Assembly: GCA_020740775.1 (NCBI GenBank)
Contig: JAHEWK010000034.1
Location: 62,001 to 126,000 of the forward strand
Direction of reading: 5' to 3'
Length of the DNA stretch: 64,000 nt
DNA from: Ilyonectria destructans
Lineage: Eukaryota; Ascomycota; Sordariomycetes; Hypocreales; Nectriaceae
Shown here: piece by piece, positions 10,799 to 22,380 of the stretch
How the letters are laid out: each line of letters opens with the position of its first letter
Position numbering within the stretch: the stretch's first letter is position 1
Made by a program: the position numbers and the translations under genes
The notes under the pieces: model-generated
Seen by the model: only the letters and a program-made list of their open reading frames with translations
What the model was told of the DNA's origin: nothing
Database searches by the model: none

Positions 10799-11238
10799 AT
10801 GGGACTATCTAGGTATCTCGACCGTTGGTACCACGACTCTCGACCACCAGGGGCGGACGATCAACAAGGAGCAATCGCCAAGGCTACAACAGCGTCACTA
10901 ACAACACCAAAGGCCCACGAAGATAGCGAGTTCAAGCAGTGGGTGAAGAGTATGACGGCCAGAGCGACGGTTACAGGCAGCGAGCTCGAGCGTTATTTGC
11001 GGTTGAGCCACCGGAGACTGATGATCCTGTCGACTGGTGGATAGCTCACCAGGGCTCTTTCCCCGTGCTCAGCTGGCTAGTTCTTGATATTTTTGCTATA
11101 CCAGCGATGGCAACTGGCTGTGAGAGGTGTTTCAGCCTTGCAAGGTTGTCTTTAACATCGCAGAGGCTATCAATGAGCGCGGCGGAGGTAGCTCGTAGGA
11201 CTAGACAAGTGCTAGCCCGTCAATCTTCAGATGAGTGA
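10799..11238 (+). pseudogene. hAT transposase C-terminal remnant
   Basis: The last part of a hAT-family transposase. The dimerisation region is clear: DDPVDWWIAHQGSFPVL, then DIFAIPAMATGCERCFS and LTSQRLSMS, matching the conserved hAT C-terminal pattern. The upstream piece (YLDRWYH...ELERYLRL) is in another frame. The shift falls near 11010, so the fragment is frameshifted as well as truncated. No catalytic domain or terminal repeats are attached. It could not act as a transposase. Confidence 0.87.
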
Positions 11239-11422
11239 GAATCAGTCATATTTTTGTTCTCTCCCGTGCTATAATAGAGAAGAAAAATACTCAACAAAAT
11301 GCACCATTACCTAAGGCTTTCGCTACTCAACATCGTTGCCCATGCCGCGTATACAGCCCCTGGTGTACCAGGAGCTGCACCCATGTCTTCACTACCACAC
11401 CATCAATCTGATGTTGGAAAAG

Positions 11423-12748
11423 TCATCTCATGGGGCCGCCGCAACCTGAGCAGTGAACCTCAGCCAAGAATGTAGACCAAGCTCCTTCCTTCCCGGAGTT
11501 TTTAATCTCTACCACGACCGGTCCCTTATCTAACTTCAGCGTCGCCTCGAACGGACTCGGGAGCGTCCTGTAAGGATTAGGTTCCCGCGTTACAGTTTCG
11601 GTCTGCTTGTCCTCACGCCCGGGCTCTAGTAACTGTGCCAATGATCGGGATACGATAGATTCTAAGATATCCATGCCCTTTGACATCATGGCAAGTGCCT
11701 CCTGGCCATCCGTCTCCGCATCGGAGCAAGTGAGATCGCCCTGGCAATTACTTCCGTCGACTCGCGTCCATTTCCCAGGGAGGGTGCCCTCACTGTCCTG
11801 TAGTGTATTTTGAAGCCGTTCAAGAGTGTCCCGTATGAGGCACCATTCATGAAACCACATGCCGCATATTGAGCAGCCGATTGTGCGTCGATGTGGGTTA
11901 GCAGGGAGCTCGCATCTACAAATTGGCTGGGCAGACTATGTGGATTAGTGGTGAGCTGATATAGTTTGCTTAGAGAGACACACCGTGAGTCGTTTCTGAT
12001 GACAGTCAAATCTCTGTCGCCAAAAGAAATCAGAATTGAACTCGTCATCTGAGGATTCCATCCATTGCTTCACGGATGCAGGCCCCTCGACGCACAGTAC
12101 GTCGATGACATCCACTAGATTGTGTTACTAACTCATGTTGGAGCATTTATTTTGCATCACTCACTGTGGTTGGATGCTATAAGCTCATTGCGACCGTGGT
12201 ATAGCTGGCGTCCTCGGATGGATTTCTTGCCGTTGAACGTACCTGGCGGCAGTTCATCTGGCCAGTACATCCAGTAAACCCGAGCAAACACCCTATTCTC
12301 ATCAGCTGCTCTAATTTCTAGGATGTAGGCGATCCAGAAGTGACTCGATTCGCCGGTCGTCTGTTCCGAGTCTCGTGCATTATTCGCTTTCTTGAGAGTT
12401 GTTTCGTTGGCCACCAGAACGAAGTCTCCGCGCTCGAATTTCCTGTCCTTAACTACAACAAATTGTTAGTGCCTTGATAAAGGGAGTGGTCTGCGTGGTC
12501 GTACGGATAAAGCTATTGTATCGGCTCATTTTGTCCCATTGTTGGCGGGGTTCAACCGTGTAGTAGTCGATCAACTCGTCTTGCGCTAGAGTTCCCGAAA
12601 GTGAAAAAGGGCTTTGCTGAGCCTTCGCCTTCAGTGTCCCAGCAGGAGAGCGCTTGCGCTTGCGCTGGCGGTGACCATTTTTCTCTTGGGATGGCGATCC
12701 CACCAAGCCATTGGCGACGTGCCACTTTCCCTGGATACTGGCCGCCAT
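11423..12748 (-). CDS. BAH-PHD domain protein (candidate H3K27me3 reader, EPR-1-like)
   Basis: Four exons give a consistent 388-residue model: 12748-12505, 12452-12165, 12114-11984 and 11926-11423, with GT/AG borders and matching phases. A basic N-terminus (RQRKRKR) precedes a BAH domain, with YYTVEPRQQW, RYNSFI, the cross-intron FERGDFVLVANE, then VYWMYWPDELP and YHGRNELIASNHMD. A PHD-type zinc finger follows (CRCELPANPH...CSICGMWFHEWCL), then a low-complexity tail. BAH-PHD proteins of this layout in filamentous fungi include EPR-1 of Neurospora, which reads H3K27 methylation in facultative heterochromatin. The family match is seen; the specific orthology is inference. A longer start at 12844 is possible but adds unlikely sequence. 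Confidence 0.78.
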
Positions 12749-13548
12749 GACGCCAGCTGGAGTTGGACAATGATCCAAACACGCAAGAAAAGTTGGGGAC
12801 AAAGTCTGCATGAGAAGGTGGTCCGTGCCCCATATGACGTCCAATCAGCAGAAAGGACCCCTCAGGCAAGCTGAACTCCAGTGCCAGTATTGAAAGGACC
12901 CAGGGACGTTCTGGAATTGTGAAGCACGGCTTGGAATTTTGTAATGGCGAGAATGGCATGAATTCCACGTCGCGACTCGCCACGCGACACACGGGCGCGC
13001 AATAGTCTGGCCCCACCTTATCACAGCACAGACCACCACAATCCAGGGACTTAGACGAGTGAGTGTGTCGCACTGAGCGTGCTAAAAGAATTAAAGGTCG
13101 GGTAAACGACATTGAGCAGTAGCGGTGTGTGGATTGATGGTTGTTGTCAGATTCAACCATTACGCCATTTTGCAAAAGTTTAGGCCTTATTGCATATTGG
13201 CTTGATTGTCTGAGTTATATTTCCTGTTGGATTGTGACCCTGTATTACGAAACCTCTGATAGATTGATATCCTGACCTTAGTCAGAAGGGGGGGGTGAGA
13301 TGACATAAAACCCCTCTCGAGAAAAGAGGGGGCCGGAGGATCCTAGATGAAGACAATCAACAGATTCAGGATCCACACCCTATTGAGCATTAATCCCTGG
13401 ATCGAATGTGCCGTACGCTATCCAACATTTCCAACAGTTGTCTAAAGTGAGGGGTACTCTAGCTCACAGATTTCACTTGAAGCACGCAGCTGGATTACTA
13501 AGTACAGTTGTTTCCTAAGGCTCGTTGAGATCATGCGGGGCCTGTGAC

Positions 13549-13577
13549 AGATGCTGAACACTTGGAGAAATCGGCCA
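13549..13577. repeat. Dispersed repeat shared with 58623-58651
   Basis: GATGCTGAACACTTGGAGAA and the following bases occur almost unchanged at 58623, 45 kb away, in the same orientation. Similarity fades after about 29 bp into GGCC-rich sequence. It may be the edge of an unrecognised element. Immediately downstream, 13674-13709 holds nested palindromes built on TTGACGGTCAAA. Confidence 0.55.
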
Positions 13578-14270
13578 CCAAAGCCGGCCGGCCTGTTACA
13601 AAGTCAGCCAGGCGGGAGCGCGCCGTTCCTCCAAGGGTACCCTAAATTACTGCCAAAAACCCCCTTTAGGTATTTGACCGTCAAATACCGTTTTTGACGG
13701 TCAAAAACGGAACCCTACTAGCGATGGCGGTCCGTATTATCGAGTTTGACACACAACTACAACAGCAATATAGATCTAATCATTTAAAAATTGCATTTTC
13801 ATGTGCTTTAGGCATTAAACTTCCCAGAATGACTAAATCAAAAAAGAACCTTGGTTGTGGCTCTGAAGATCTACTACCAAATTGGCCCCTAGAGAGCGAC
13901 GATGTCGATGCCACTTGGTCGAGCCACAAGAGGATTTGATCAAATCGGGATCAAGCCGCTTGAGGGTTGAACTCTGATATGCATATCCTGAAATTGTTAG
14001 TTTACACCCTGAGGTAGTATAACAACGCCATTTTTCAAATGGAAGGACGGCTTGCAGGGATTAGCAGCGAATGAGAGCATTTAGATGACTCTTTTTGACT
14101 GAAAGAAGAAGTAATGGGGATGTGGACACAATCGTATTTGAGCTATTCCTTATCTTGCATTGTTATTACCAACCTCCTTTGTAGTCCCCGTCTATTAGTC
14201 TATCGGCAGTATCCCAAAAAATAACCATCAACGCCGCATCCTATGGTATCTCCTGTCGTCAATCATTGCA

Positions 14271-16019
14271 TCATCCTAACTTGGCCAGCTCCCAGTTCAC
14301 ATCGCCCAAAAACGCCCGGCTATTCCATAGCGTTATGCAGCCATCCCAATATGGATTGCGGTACTTATCCATCGTCTCGCCATCCTCGTCCTGGACCCAG
14401 ACGGCTTCCTCGCTCCCAGAGATTCGTCGCCGCTTCTTGCGACCAAGGTCGTCCACGTCCATCAAGGTGTGCTCCTCGCCTTCTCTCAGCGTCACCTGGT
14501 CGGATGGACTAGACCCGCGCCAAGGCAGACTTGATGCCGACGAGCCGTCTGTTGATAATAGTGCGGCGTCGTGGGCGAGCTGGTCTGGGCTAGCAGAGTC
14601 GTTTTGCTCCGGCCGTGCCCGTTTCGACGGATCTCCAGGAGGCCTCTGTAACGAATGGGAATTATCAGCGTCGCCCCTGGCGTTCACACTCGAGATGATA
14701 GGTATATTGGACCCCGGGTCAAAGGGCGAAACAGTTCCTGAGACGACCGATCTCGTCCCCACCTCAGTGGCAGGTTGCTGCTCTGCCAAAGGCATCTCAG
14801 CGGCCATGTTCTCGATGCAGCACATCTCGTAATGGTGACGTAGGGCTCTGCGATCTACGCTCGACGGCAGCCTGGCAATCGAGCCGTGATAGTCGGAGAT
14901 GACATCGTATGGCACAAAGACACGGATCCGCAATGTGTCGGGATGGATAGAGAAGAGGCGAGCGTCGAAGAGCTCATGGAGATGGCTCAGCAGCAGGATG
15001 CCGTTCTTGGCTGACCAGGTGCGGTCCCAGGCCTCGCGGAGGCGGCGCGCACTGTACCTGCTGTCGTTGGTGAAAGCCATAGGGACTGGGTAGACATGGT
15101 AGTGCTGTTGGGGCACGATGTGGCATGCTTGCAGGGCTGGGCCGATGGCCGGAGTCACACACCATGATCGGCCTTTACCTGTCACGGCGCACTTGCCACT
15201 AGCAACAAGACAAGATGTGCGGAACGCTGTCATGGTCTGGCGAGCAGTCTCGATCGGAATGTCCATAGTAGGCGGAGCAACCAGGCTCGCAACGTCATCA
15301 TCGCCGCCTGCGTCTTGGGGGTTGGAGCGGACATCTTTAGTCGGAGACACAGAGCCGGAGACGGAGCGTTTCGGGGGCGACTGCGAGCCTCGAGTGGGAC
15401 GCACAGTTTTGCGGTATGGTAGTCGAGAGAAGCCCGGGTCCTTGGATCCTTTGTTGGGGGGGAGATATCGATCGTCTCGGCGGAGGGATGGGTAGGGAAT
15501 ATCCTTCGCACAGCCGGCTGGGAAGAGTGATTGTTAGCCAAGTTGACGCCCAAAGGTATATACAGGGTCAAACCAACCTCGTAGATGGGCCGCCAGCGGT
15601 TCCGTCAGAGCAAGGCCGCAGTCCGTGTGTCGGACGACATGGAAGCGGGATATAGGCGGCTGTGCCAGGTCCGCAGATGGCTCACACGGCGGGGCAAACA
15701 CAGGTTGGTCAAGATATTGGCCCCAGATCAACGCCGGAGTGGAAGCATCAGTTTCGGGCGGCGGCAGGTTGACATTGACAAAGCCTGCGTGTCCAAATGC
15801 AACATCGCTCCAAGGGTCGCTCGGTTCGTTGTCGGTGGCTCCAGCGTTTGGTGGAATCTCGAAGCAGAGGCGCAGCTCGTCGACCACATCGCGATAGCTC
15901 AAGGTGTCGCTGTCGGGAGGGTGGAACAGACCGGCAAAGTGGTCCTTGTTGGGGCCAACCAGAAAATGGATGTTCCATCCATGGGCGCGCATCTGCGGCG
16001 TGACCGCTGCGCTGGACAT
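14271..16019 (-). CDS. HNH endonuclease domain protein
   Basis: Two exons (16019-15578 and 15517-14271) join in phase to 562 residues. The intron has GTTGG and CCCAG borders. The N-terminal part (GWNIHFLVGPNKDHFAGL...SYRDVVDEL) resembles the fungal module commonly found before an HNH nuclease. The HNH core lies about residue 270-350: CAVTGKG, then ACHIVPQQHYH and TWSAKNGILLLSHLHELFD, giving the conserved Cys, His and Asn-His positions. The C-terminal 180 residues are Ser/Pro-rich with a basic GRKKRRR motif that could be a nuclear signal. The substrate is unknown. Fungal members are mostly uncharacterised and expand in accessory regions. It is divergently arranged with the PARP gene, with about 950 bp between the two starts. 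Confidence 0.85.
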
Positions 16020-16975
16020 GGTTCTCAAGTCGAGCGGGCGGCACGCGCTGTTCAGACCACTTCTCGTGGGTGCTCGTTGAGTCGGGAATTGGATGTTGAT
16101 GAATGGACAATTTAGGAATTGTTGGAGAGTAAGCGTTGGGTGGGTGCCTCGGGCAGTAACTGTGTGAGATGAATTGTTGGCGGGGCAACAATCCACTCTT
16201 GCCCCGCAACGTGACTCGGGGTCTTCATCCACGCCTCAAGCGAATGTTTGCCCGTCCAGTTTTGTGGAGTGAGCCTCCATTTCGTCCTTCCATGCCCAGG
16301 ACACAGCCCCCATCAAGTCTCACTTAATTTGGCCTGACGGAGATGCCCCCGCGAAATGGCTATAGCAGCATGATGCCATATCGGAATGGTCATCATAGTT
16401 AGGACTAGCCGCAGGAACACCCGGCTAAGCAGCTTGAGAGGCGATTTGAGGGCTAGGATTGGTCGCTCTCTGCTCCCTGAGCTGGCTTACTCCTCCCGCC
16501 TATAGTCGATCATTTGGAATCTGCAGTTCCCAGAGCTACTTGCCCTTGGGATTAGGGCGTGGATTGAGGGCAAGGAGTTGCCAATCGGGTTCGAAGAGCT
16601 ACATAGCGAATAGCCATCACCTGAGGGTCCCTTTCATTCCTGGCCAAGCCCAAGTCGGAACACGACGGCGATCATCCACAAGATCTCTGAGGGTCCAGTT
16701 GAAGCGAGGTGTACTCGACTATTTGCCGAGAACTGCTAACAATTCCTCAAACATCATCTGACCGCTCTGGTGGTCAGCCCGGAACAGCGTTTTCACTACG
16801 CCGGCTGCCGGGGGTGAGGCCCGCCTCATCACAGTTACACCTGGGTCCTGATTGGTCGCCTCACTGCTGCAAGGCAGACTGAGTTGCCTCGAAAAGGACT
16901 CCTCACTGACTGCCTCGTCTTCATTTACCATAACTGGCATCTTGTCCACAGTGAGGAATCTCGGTTCCTCTCGGC
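16020..16975. other. Divergent intergenic region between HNH and PARP genes
   Basis: No coding sequence recognised. It must hold the promoters of both flanking genes. No clear TATA box or repeat stands out. Confidence 0.5.
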
Positions 16976-19118
16976 ATGGACAACCGGTCACGGCCAGAAC
17001 CGGATGGAACCATCAATCCAGAGAGGCTCGTCGGAGGTGCATCAGCAGAGCCCGATTCATTTGGACCCGTCGGCATACCATGTCCGCATAACAAGGCTGA
17101 CTCCCAGACTGATCCTGATGTTGCTCACAAAGGCGCCTGGACAGCACTAGGACGGATAGCACGAACTTCAAACGCTCCGCCCCTTCGTCGGATATCTTCT
17201 GACTGGGAGCCAGAGCGCGACATCCTGTTGTGTGGGCGCTTGCACCCTCAGGATATTCGAAAGGAGTTTGAGCATCTTGATGTCGTGAAGCGGCGCTTAT
17301 TACCTGCTGCGAGACCCGGCAAGTCGTTGCACCTTCGCTACTTCCGGAGCCAAACCGAGGATTGCCTAGACTTATGCGTTCCAATTGATCCAAGAGCAGA
17401 CCCCTGGACCACAGTTGTGGTAGATCAGACTACACAGTCCATATTTGACGCCTATCTCCTTCGGGCTGACATTGCGAAGAACACGAATGACTTTCGGAGG
17501 CACCAGGTACGTCAATACACGTATTCACATTCGTAAGCGGAGCCGAACCGCTAAGGAGGGAGCTGTTGACCAGATTGTGTTCAACTCGAAATCCAAAGAA
17601 TACACACTTCTAACCCGACAAGGTCGCATTGGGTTCCTAGGACACAGCAGGCGAGAAATAAAGTCAACCGACCTAAAGCGGGTTATTGCCAAGTTCTTCC
17701 GGCTATTCCGCGAGATGACGGGCCAGGCGTGGTATCAAAGGCACGGTTTCGCCAGCCCCGAAGGGCGCTTCGTTTTCGTAGAGCTCGACTACCGGCAGAC
17801 CGTCTCACCTCCGGAGGAGCTGCCCAACTACGCAACCGTGGACGCCGATGTCAACGACGAGGTGAGGGATCTGATGGAGGTTGTGCTTCAAGGTGGTCCC
17901 GTGCGCAAGTGCAAAGGCAACGAGAAACCCCGTGCAAGAACATCTTGGTCTGCGTTCAGCGCCCCATACGAGCTGCTCAGCCCCTGGGCCATCTTCTTGG
18001 CGTTTAAGACTCTTGAGGCTATTTGGAAACACCTCGAGTCGGGTACGCCATTAACTGGAAGGCTGTCCTGCGAGCGTCGTCCCGGTACCGCAGCCAGATG
18101 CCCTTTTGCGCACAACACAACCGGCCTCCGGTTATATCAAGCTATCATGCCATCTTCCTCGAACTCAAGTTCCTCCACTCACTCTGGCCACGGCCGGAAA
18201 CAGCCAGCATGCTTACCGAGATACACCGTCGAGGAACCCTCCAATTAAACGCGTGGAAGGCCTTCACCCAGCCATTATACCAAGCCTACAGCTCCATGAG
18301 GCACGGTTTCCGCCGCCTGACAGACAGCTCGACGCTCGAGTTCCGGGAACTCAAGAGTTACCTGGAAAAATCTTGCCACGACATGCATTACCTGACTCTG
18401 GAGCTGCAGGATATTTATCGCGTTTTTGTGGAAGCTAACCTGCCTAACCCGTACCGCGACTGGATCGAGGGCAAGAAGCATTGTCCGGACGTGTGTGGTG
18501 AAGAGAGGCTCCTCCTTTGGCACGGCACGCCGCTCGACTCGCTGTTCGGCGTTCTCGACGTTGGACTTCAGATCCGCAAGCGAGGGGCTAATTTTACGGG
18601 AGCTATGTTCGGTGAAGGCATTTACCTCGCCGACGCATCGAGCAAATCGGCAAACTTCTGCAAGCATGGTGAAGGGGATGGGGAGGCAGTACTACTCCTG
18701 TGCGAAGCTGATGTTGGGGCGCAGAGGATCCGGAGCCAGAGGAGCATTTGGAACGGACACACCGTTATCGCCGAGTCGGGTGGCCAGCACAGGTGTATTG
18801 AAGGGCTTGGGCGGGTTGGGCCCGTGAAGTGGAGGCAGGTTGGATGGGAAATGGGCGGACTGCCCTGCAACTGCGGTGGTGTGAGCTTGATAGTAAGTAT
18901 ATTCAAGCCTTTTCTCTTCCTTGGTCTGTCGTTTGTCTCTTCGGACTGGCTCTGAGACGAACTGGTGCTGATACGTGTGTGATCACCAGCCTGACGTAAC
19001 GATACCATATGGATATACTAACTCCGGAGGCTGTTTGGGGTTCAATGAATATGTTATCTATAATACTTCGCATGTACTCTTACGATACTTATTTCGGGTG
19101 AAGGTTAAGAAGAAATAA
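16976..19118 (+). CDS. Poly(ADP-ribose) polymerase with WGR and catalytic domains
   Basis: Likely exons are 16976-17506, 17574-17892, 18018-18892 and 18990-19118, about 617 residues. Introns 1 and 3 have clear GTACGT/CCAG and GTAAGT/CCAG borders. Intron 2 (17893-18017) is less certain and was chosen to join two well-supported frames. Order: low-complexity N-terminus, WGR domain (VVVDQTTQSIFDAYL...YTLLTRQGRIGF), helical regulatory region (VRDLMEVVL), then the ADP-ribosyl transferase fold. The H-Y-E triad is visible: LLLWHGTPLDS, GEGIYLADASSKSANFC and FNEYVIYN. It would use NAD+ to modify proteins at DNA damage or chromatin. No BRCT domain is seen, unlike typical fungal PARPs such as Aspergillus PrpA. 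Confidence 0.85.
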
Positions 19119-19819
19119 AATGAAAGACCTTGAATTATCTACGAAACGACGTTGTCACCGCTCTCGCTATCCGATGGAGAACTTGAGCATGTTCAGCCCT
19201 GCTAGTGCCGACGACATGGGGCGATGAAAGAAGGAGAATTAAAAGATGCGTCGGATGCAGGATGATATTGATAAAAGGCTTCGCTGTATTTGCAAGGGAT
19301 ATAGTGAGGTTGATATGTGGTGGCACGCCACTCTCAAATCGTCTTCTGGCTGTGCATGGAGATCGTGAGCATCGTCCACAAGTTACCCGGGGCCTTCTAG
19401 CTACATTCTGCTTTGTTTCACTCGTCAATAGTATCAATAGTATCGGCATTATATGCAGCTGTAGCCGCTCAGCAATTGGAGTGTGTTGGGCTCTGTGCCG
19501 TCGCTAGGCGTTGGTATCGCAGGCCAAAACGGGGCATGACTGTCATCTGCAGGGGGTCTGTCATCCGGCCCCACACGGCTGCACCAAAAAACCTGAGCAA
19601 ACAGAAGGTCTGGACCTTCGTTTCCGGCTTTGGATGACAGGGATGACCACAGTGAATCGACTTTTCGACGCGTTTTTAAAGGTCCGACCCCGGTGGTGCC
19701 CTTCAGGTCGCGATTTTTTTCGAGTGTTCTGCGTGCAACCAACACCAACACCAACGCCAACCCACGTCATACAACACTGAGCAAAAATATCACCATTTTC
19801 GTTGACTAACCCATTTAAA
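19119..19819. other. Intergenic, with possible left end of the Crypton-like element
   Basis: No gene recognised. CTGTCATCTGC at 19546 recurs at 26384, on the far side of the nested elements, and the similarity extends patchily to an ACCAAAA or ACCCAAAA motif. This may mark the element borders. Confidence 0.4.
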
Positions 19820-21081
19820 ATGGCCCAACGCGAAGATTTTGAGCTTCTTAAGGCAGTTGAGAACGCGACCAACTATTATTTAATTGATGAAGATAGGACG
19901 CAGCCACAGAATACGCGTCGCACGTATACGCGTCCCCAGAAGGAGTGGAAGGTATGGAGGCAACTTACATACACCACCACATATGCAGCTGCTTATTTAT
20001 TATAATTTAGCTGCAAGACGAATCATATTGCTAACTTATATCCAGGAATGGTGTGCAGAGAAAGCATTCCCGTCTATCCCTCCAGACTGGCCTAAGCCGT
20101 ACAACCAGGGTGGCGTTCTGCCAGCTGACCTGGTGGATGAGGGCAAATTGGTATGGTTTCTCGACGAGAAAGTCGTCAGCAGGGCACCTAAGACTGGATC
20201 TCGAGCGAAAAATGAGAGAAAACGCTGGGCCGAAGGCGTGGCTGAACGCAAGGCCAAGAAGGCCAAGACGACCTCTGTTGACGACCCTGCTGGCCCTTCA
20301 GCTCCAGATGACAGCTGTATCACCGTTGCCGTCAAAACGGCCGTGGATAAGATCGATCTGACATCAGAAGATGAAGAGGAGCCATTCAAATCCGCACTCA
20401 CGCTCAAATTCAACACTGTGAGGACCTACGGCAACGCCATTACGAGACTCTGGGCAGAGCAACGAACGAGGAGAATAAATGGCCAGATGTTAAATCCATC
20501 GCCACATCCACGTGGCTTTGCAAACAAGGCTATTTATCGCTATCTTCTGCGACAGACTCACGAGAAAGGACGCGAAGAGTGGGCAGACCGTATGGTAGGC
20601 ACCATTAAAGATGCCTACTCGCCTGCCAAAATACCAGAGCATACTCGTTGTGCCTGGGGATTGAAAGAGAAGGCGTGTGGACTGCGTACTTCCGTGGATT
20701 TTCTCTTCGGCAACACATGTTGTTACGATCAAGCAACCGGAGGCCTATTGAGTTGGCCGACTGCTTCTGTCTTGAGTGTCCTAACGAGGGCGTCCAGGTT
20801 CACAACAACCCAACCTACGCCTTTGTTGTGGTTATGAATCAAGGCAAAACTAACCAGAACGGCCGAATCGAGTATGGGGCTTGCTTGAGACATCGTGACC
20901 CTTATGCTTGTTTGGTTGGCCAACTCGCTTTCTGGCTGTTTTTTCGTTGGCAGGTTGAAAGAGAGCCATTTCCAGACTTCTCGCGTCCCGAGAAATGGTA
21001 TAATATTAAGATATTACGACAACAGAAAGACAGACCAACAGGTAAATTAGATTGTCTTCTTATTTGCGAGTCTTTGTAGCT

Positions 21082-22380
21082 TAAAATACTACGTCACCCC
21101 ATGCACATTGGAGCGGCGATGGGGTGCATGGGGTAGCCTCAGCCGAAGGCTGTGTGTCCGTGGGCCGGGAAGCTATTACTACTATTGCATTATCTACGTA
21201 CTGATCCAGTGCCATGGCCATTCTTGGTATTATATATCATGTAAGGACTCCGTGTAAGAACCTGTCGTTTCCTAAGCTCCTGATCCCTTATCTTCATCTT
21301 CATGCCACCCGGGGGAGACCGGTAGACCAGGTGATTACGATCAAATGGCGCATCCAACATCAAAACCCTCAAGCGTTTTCACACGAGAGACAGCCACGTA
21401 GCTTAAACCGGTCTAAAAGTCCCGGCAGGAGAGATCCGTAACGATCATATCTTCTGTGATGCTTTGTGACTTGTGCAAGGTAATAGCGTAGCATACGATC
21501 AGGGGAAACTGCGTCCGAGCGCAGAGAGTGGCTCCGATGAGAAAGTCCCTCTCAACTGGGAGAATCGGGACAATCTTTTTGCCACCGGGGGTGGTCAGGA
21601 ACACCAGTCCGTTATACTTATCAAACTCCATCATGATAACACAAGGAGGATCTTAGATGGGGTCAGCCCCGGGTGCCCAACCGATGTCGTAAACCGTACC
21701 GCGAGCGCCGTTGCAGAGGCCAACTGGCTGCCAAAGGTTGGACGTCAGCATTAGACGGGCGCCAATGCATATGGGAATCTGCTTTGCAAGGTTGCCCGCC
21801 TTGTCATCGGGGGCAGCAGCCGCACCAGGGCCGACGTTCTGAGTTTGACCTGGACGACTGGCCGGCCGAGGCGGTCTAATCGCGCCTCTGGATCTGGAAT
21901 TCTTCATTTAGTTAGCATTGAATGCCCTACGGAGTGGAGAGACAGCTGACATGAGAATTGCACTGATTACGGCACTCCAGGCAATTCTTAGTGTTACCCG
22001 CAGATTTCCTTTTGCTAACGAAGTCACCCGCCGGTTTCTCCTCACCACAGCGGGCACAGACGATGGGAATTATGTCATCTTGTAGCCGTTGAGGAGTAGA
22101 CTTAGGACTCATTGCGCAATGAAGCAAAACATCAAGCAGCATTGTGTACGAAATCCAAAGTAAACAAACCGGGGGTGTGCAAAATCCAACGTAAACAAAC
22201 CGGGGGTAATGCCAGCTGCCAAAGTATGGTCCCACTTTTTTGAGGCCGTCATCCAATTGTGCCACGTTTTGCGGCCGTCCATACAAATTTTGGACCAATC
22301 AGAAACTTTTGCCAATCTTGCACCAAACCCTCATTATTTGGAAACTTAAGAACTGATGTAGAGTCAGCCTTCGGCTGAAT
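21082..22380 (-). mobile_element. Internally deleted Helitron
   Basis: Its 3' end (left, 21082) matches the Helitron end at 2061, including hairpin 21096-21134. The right end, about 22362-22380, carries the palindrome TCAGCCTTCGGCTGA, also found near the 3' end, so the two termini share an inverted motif. Between them remain only the predicted N-terminal zinc finger (21963-22112) and the C-terminal helicase segment. A tandem duplication of a 33-bp unit (AATCCAAAGTAAACAAACCG and following) lies at 22150-22208. The exact 5' border cannot be fixed to the base. Confidence 0.72.
21190..22112 (-). pseudogene. Helitron protein remnant: N-terminal zinc finger joined to helicase C-terminus
   Basis: From 22112 a start MSPKSTPQRLQDD leads to CARCGEEKP...CLECRN, a C-X2-C...C-X2-C finger like those that open fungal Helitron replicases. 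A short gap, possibly an old intron, follows. The sequence then jumps to the helicase C-terminal third (NVGPGAAAAPDDKAGNLAKQ onward), about 85-90% identical by eye to copy 1 at 1306-1953. Rep and the helicase ATPase motifs are absent. Two stops, TAA near 21655 and TAG near 21421, correspond to CAA and CAG in copy 1, so both are CpA to TpA changes. It is a non-coding derivative that would depend on another element for movement. Confidence 0.75.

Noticed and set aside
11299..11475. Short frame starting MHHYLRLSLLNIVAHAAYTAP that looks like a signal peptide
   Set aside because: Only 58 codons, its end overlaps the BAH-PHD gene on the other strand, and no mature domain follows.
12552..13175. Long minus-strand frame upstream of and overlapping the BAH-PHD first exon
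   Set aside because: Read in a different phase from the supported exon, with no family features; probably 5' untranslated or shadow sequence.
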